Part shown: positions 61,673-64,000 of the stretch, in pieces
Layout: every line of letters begins with the position of its first letter
Position numbering within the stretch: the first letter of the stretch is position 1
NCBI GenBank assembly: GCA_902789245.1
Contig: CADAND010000006.1
Location: 1 to 64,000, forward strand
Length of the DNA: 64,000 nucleotides
DNA from: an uncultured Bacteroidia bacterium
GTDB lineage: Bacteria; Bacteroidota; Bacteroidia; Bacteroidales; UBA932
Direction of reading: 5' to 3'
Program-made: the position numbers and the translations under genes
Notes under the pieces: model-generated
Databases searched by the model: none
Told to the model about the DNA's origin: nothing
What the model saw: only the letters and a program-made list of their open reading frames with translations

Positions 61673-63892
61673 ATGAAACGTGCATTCATCGCATTAACCT
61701 GTCTCATTATGGCAATCAGTTGTGCTAAGAAAACCGACGAGAGCGGCTACATAGGTCCGTCCGACATCCAGATCGAGGACGGCGTGATGACCCCCGAGAC
61801 GCTGCTCGCGTTCGGACGCCTGTCCGACCCGCAGCTCTCCCCCGACGGCAGCCGCATCCTCTATGGTGTTTCCTATACCGACGTCGCGCAGAACCGAAGC
61901 TGCCGCAACCTCTTCCTCTGCGAGCCCGACGGCTCCGGCAAGGTCCAGCTGACGCGCTACGCCAAGAGCGTCAGCTGCGCACGCTGGGCGCTGGACGGGC
62001 AGAGCATCTTCTTCCTGCAGGACGGCCAGCTCTGGAAGGCCCCGCTGAAGGGCAACCAACTCGGCAAGCGCGAGCAGCTGAGCGACGTCCCCAACGGGAT
62101 CAGCGACTTCAAGCTCTCCCCGGACCAGCAGCAGGTGATCTACGTCAGCAGCATCAAGAACACGGCCCTGCAGCAGCCCGCCGACACCTACGAGGACCTC
62201 GACAAGGCGCAGGCCTACGCCACCGAGGACCTGATGTACCGCCACTGGGACCACTGGGTGACCGACGTGCCGCGCAGCTACGTAGCTCCGCTCGGCAGGA
62301 AGATGATCACCCCGGAAAACTCCGTGGACATCCTCGACACCGAAGAGCTCTTCGAGCTGCCCACCGAGCCGTTCGGCGGCGCGGAGCAGCTGGACTGGGC
62401 CCCGGACAACCGCCACATCGTCTATTCCTGCCGCAAGAAGGTGGGCAAGCAGTACGCCTTCAGCACCAACACCGGCATCTATATTTATGACACCCTGACC
62501 GGCGCCACCGTCGAAGTCAAGACGGACGGCGGCTACGACACCAACCCCATCTGGAGCGCCGACGGCAAGCACATCGCCTGGGTCTCCATGGCCCGCGACG
62601 GCTATGAGGCGGACCGGCAGCGGCTGTTCGTCGCCGACGTCGAACTGGTTGACATCGAGGACGGACAGAACTCCGGCGTCCAGGTCCTGAGCATGCGCGA
62701 ACTGCTGCCGGCCTTCGACCACGACGTGGCCGACCCGGTCTGGCACGGCGACGACGAGATCTTCTTCAACGCCCTCGTAGGCGAAGGCATCCAGGCGCTC
62801 TACTGCGCCGACCTGACGGGCGACGTGCAGCGCATCACCCAGCCCGGCTGGAACTTCGACTTTTTCTCCCCCTTCGCCATCATCGACCGCGCCAGCAGCG
62901 TGGAACTGCTGACTTCCTACTACTGCATGAAGTTCCCGACCGAGCTGGTGTCCATCAACATCACCGCCTACGGCGTGACCTACAACCAGATCACCCGCGA
63001 GAACGAGCGCATCATCTCCCAGCTCGCCGACGTCAAGGACGAGCGCGTGTTCGTGGAGACAGTCGACTACCAGAAGATGCTCTGCTGGGTGCTCTATCCC
63101 CCGCAGTTCGACCCGGCCAAGAAGTATCCGGCCATCGAAATCGTGCTCGGAGGCCCGCAGGGCAGCAATTCCCAGGATTGGAGCTACCGCTGGTGCTACC
63201 GCCTGATGGCCCAGCAGGGCTACATCGTCATCCTCCCGAACCGCCGCGGCACCACCGCCTTCGGCCAGGCTTGGAAAGAGCAGATCTCCGGCGACTACCC
63301 CGGCCTCAACATGCAGGACTACCTGAGCGCCGGCCGCTACATCAAGAGTCAGCCCTACGTGAGCAAGCTCGCCTGCGTGGGCGCCTCCTACGGCGGCTAC
63401 TCCGCCTACATGCTGGAGGGCATGCACGGCAACCTGTTCGACTGCTTCATCGCGCACGCCGGCATCTTCGACGAGAAGCAGCTGTGGTACACCACGGAAG
63501 AGATGTGGTTCGCCAACTGGGACAACGGCGGCCTGACCCAGTACGCCTACACCCCAGGCCAGACGGGCCCTTCCTACGACGGCGTCACCTTCGGCGGCAT
63601 GCAGCAGGCCGGCGCGCCTTACGCCATGACGTCGAAGGCCCAGCGCCACTACGCCAACTCCCCGTCCTCGATGGTTACGAAGTGGCACACCCCGATCCTC
63701 TGCATCCACGGCATGATGGACTACCGCATCCCCTATGAGCAGGGCATGGCGGCCTTCAATGCTGCGCAGATGATGGGTGTCCCCTCGAAACTGGTGGTCT
63801 TCCCGGAGGAGAACCACTGGATCCTCCAGCCGCAGAACTCCCTGTACTGGTACCGCGTCTTCTTCGACTGGCTCGACCGCTGGATGAAGTAG
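61673..63892 (+). CDS. S9-family prolyl oligopeptidase/DPP-like lipoprotein
   Basis: 739 residues from ATG 61673, with lipobox AISC (MKRAFIALTCLIMAISCAKK), so it is membrane anchored. A beta-propeller of the TolB/WD-like sort (about 50-470: LSDPQLSPDGSRILYGVS, AHW-like blades) precedes the catalytic domain, with CVGASYGGYSAYM (Ser near 571), HGMMDYRIPYEQG (Asp near 683) and FPEENHWI (His near 714). It removes dipeptides or oligopeptides, probably in the periplasm. The upstream ten codons of the frame overlap the promoter and are not used. Confidence 0.93.
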   Translation: MKRAFIALTCLIMAISCAKKTDESGYIGPSDIQIEDGVMTPETLLAFGRLSDPQLSPDGSRILYGVSYTDVAQNRSCRNLFLCEPDGSGKVQLTRYAKSVSCARWALDGQSIFFLQDGQLWKAPLKGNQLGKREQLSDVPNGISDFKLSPDQQQVIYVSSIKNTALQQPADTYEDLDKAQAYATEDLMYRHWDHWVTDVPRSYVAPLGRKMITPENSVDILDTEELFELPTEPFGGAEQLDWAPDNRHIVYSCRKKVGKQYAFSTNTGIYIYDTLTGATVEVKTDGGYDTNPIWSADGKHIAWVSMARDGYEADRQRLFVADVELVDIEDGQNSGVQVLSMRELLPAFDHDVADPVWHGDDEIFFNALVGEGIQALYCADLTGDVQRITQPGWNFDFFSPFAIIDRASSVELLTSYYCMKFPTELVSINITAYGVTYNQITRENERIISQLADVKDERVFVETVDYQKMLCWVLYPPQFDPAKKYPAIEIVLGGPQGSNSQDWSYRWCYRLMAQQGYIVILPNRRGTTAFGQAWKEQISGDYPGLNMQDYLSAGRYIKSQPYVSKLACVGASYGGYSAYMLEGMHGNLFDCFIAHAGIFDEKQLWYTTEEMWFANWDNGGLTQYAYTPGQTGPSYDGVTFGGMQQAGAPYAMTSKAQRHYANSPSSMVTKWHTPILCIHGMMDYRIPYEQGMAAFNAAQMMGVPSKLVVFPEENHWILQPQNSLYWYRVFFDWLDRWMK

Positions 63893-63898
63893 CTGCTG

Positions 63899-64000
63899 CT
63901 ACTGCTCGAAGAGCAGTTTCTCGATGAATACCTGATGATCCTCGACGCGCCCCTCGATGATGTGGGCGCCGTCGGGGTCCAGGGTGTGCCAGAGCTCGAC
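63899..64000 (-). CDS. 3' end of an unidentified gene
   Basis: The minus strand is open from the window edge to the stop at 63899 and encodes 33 residues ending VFIEKLLFEQ. It is convergent with the S9 peptidase gene, 6 bases apart. Codon use is like that of the chromosome. The family cannot be told from this fragment. Confidence 0.55.
   Translation of the reverse strand, partial: VELWHTLDPDGAHIIEGRVEDHQVFIEKLLFEQ

Overview
The window looks like a chromosomal segment of a GC-rich member of the Bacteroidales (gut or rumen type). The support is indirect but consistent: many genes are preceded by the Bacteroidetes-type -7 box TAnnTTTG, there are many short N-terminal lipoprotein signals ending in a Cys, a set of GH43, GH3, GH51 and esterase genes for arabinoxylan, and an ATP-type PEP carboxykinase. 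No rRNA, tRNA, CRISPR array or complete transposase was seen.

Region 1 (1-3360) is accessory DNA: an Rpn-family nuclease, an unknown protein with a Cys cluster, and an Abi/HEPN gene. They are separated by GC-rich hairpin repeats and IS-end-like direct repeats.

Region 2 (3365-24822) is a defence island, lower in GC than its surroundings and read entirely on the minus strand. In transcription order it holds a RapA/SNF2-like helicase, an Hsp70-like ATPase, hsdM, a tyrosine recombinase, four hsdS segments, hsdR, a PUA/EVE-like plus PD-(D/E)XK protein, and a 1952-residue DUF4011/SF1 helicase/nuclease/DUF3320 protein. The hsdS part is the most striking feature. Four directly repeated recombination-like sites, all sharing the 12-bp core AAATCATAATTT, cut it into three cassettes of about 1.2 kb. 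Each cassette carries the second half of one HsdS and the first half of the next. Reordering cassettes would re-pair the target recognition domains, more like an integron than a classical inverting shufflon.

Region 3 (24823-30270) is a repeat-rich hot spot. It carries two paralogous CdiA-CT-like PD-(D/E)XK proteins, a DUF2075 helicase with an N-terminal nuclease-like domain, and a lipocalin-like lipoprotein. Each of the two nuclease genes faces a short convergent candidate ncRNA with its own promoter and terminator. A third copy of the ncRNA survives beside the last 14 codons of a lost nuclease gene. Hairpin changes between copies are compensatory, which supports a folded RNA. A 57-bp exact copy of the DUF2075 3' end and several copies of a GC-rich hairpin element show recent rearrangement.

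Region 4 (30279-53218) starts with an HD-domain protein, an MFS transporter and a WYL regulator. A secreted hydrolase cluster for decorated (feruloylated or acetylated) arabinoxylan follows: M28 peptidase, two GH43 proteins, a type-B carboxylesterase, a PfkB sugar kinase, two CE1-like esterases, GH3, GH51, and an esterase-GH43-CBM6 fusion. No SusC/SusD pair lies inside the window.

Region 5 (53339-64000) is housekeeping DNA: RecQ, PckA, LemA, a DUF2207 protein, RecG with an in-frame palindromic insertion, an S9 peptidase, and the 3' end of an unidentified gene.
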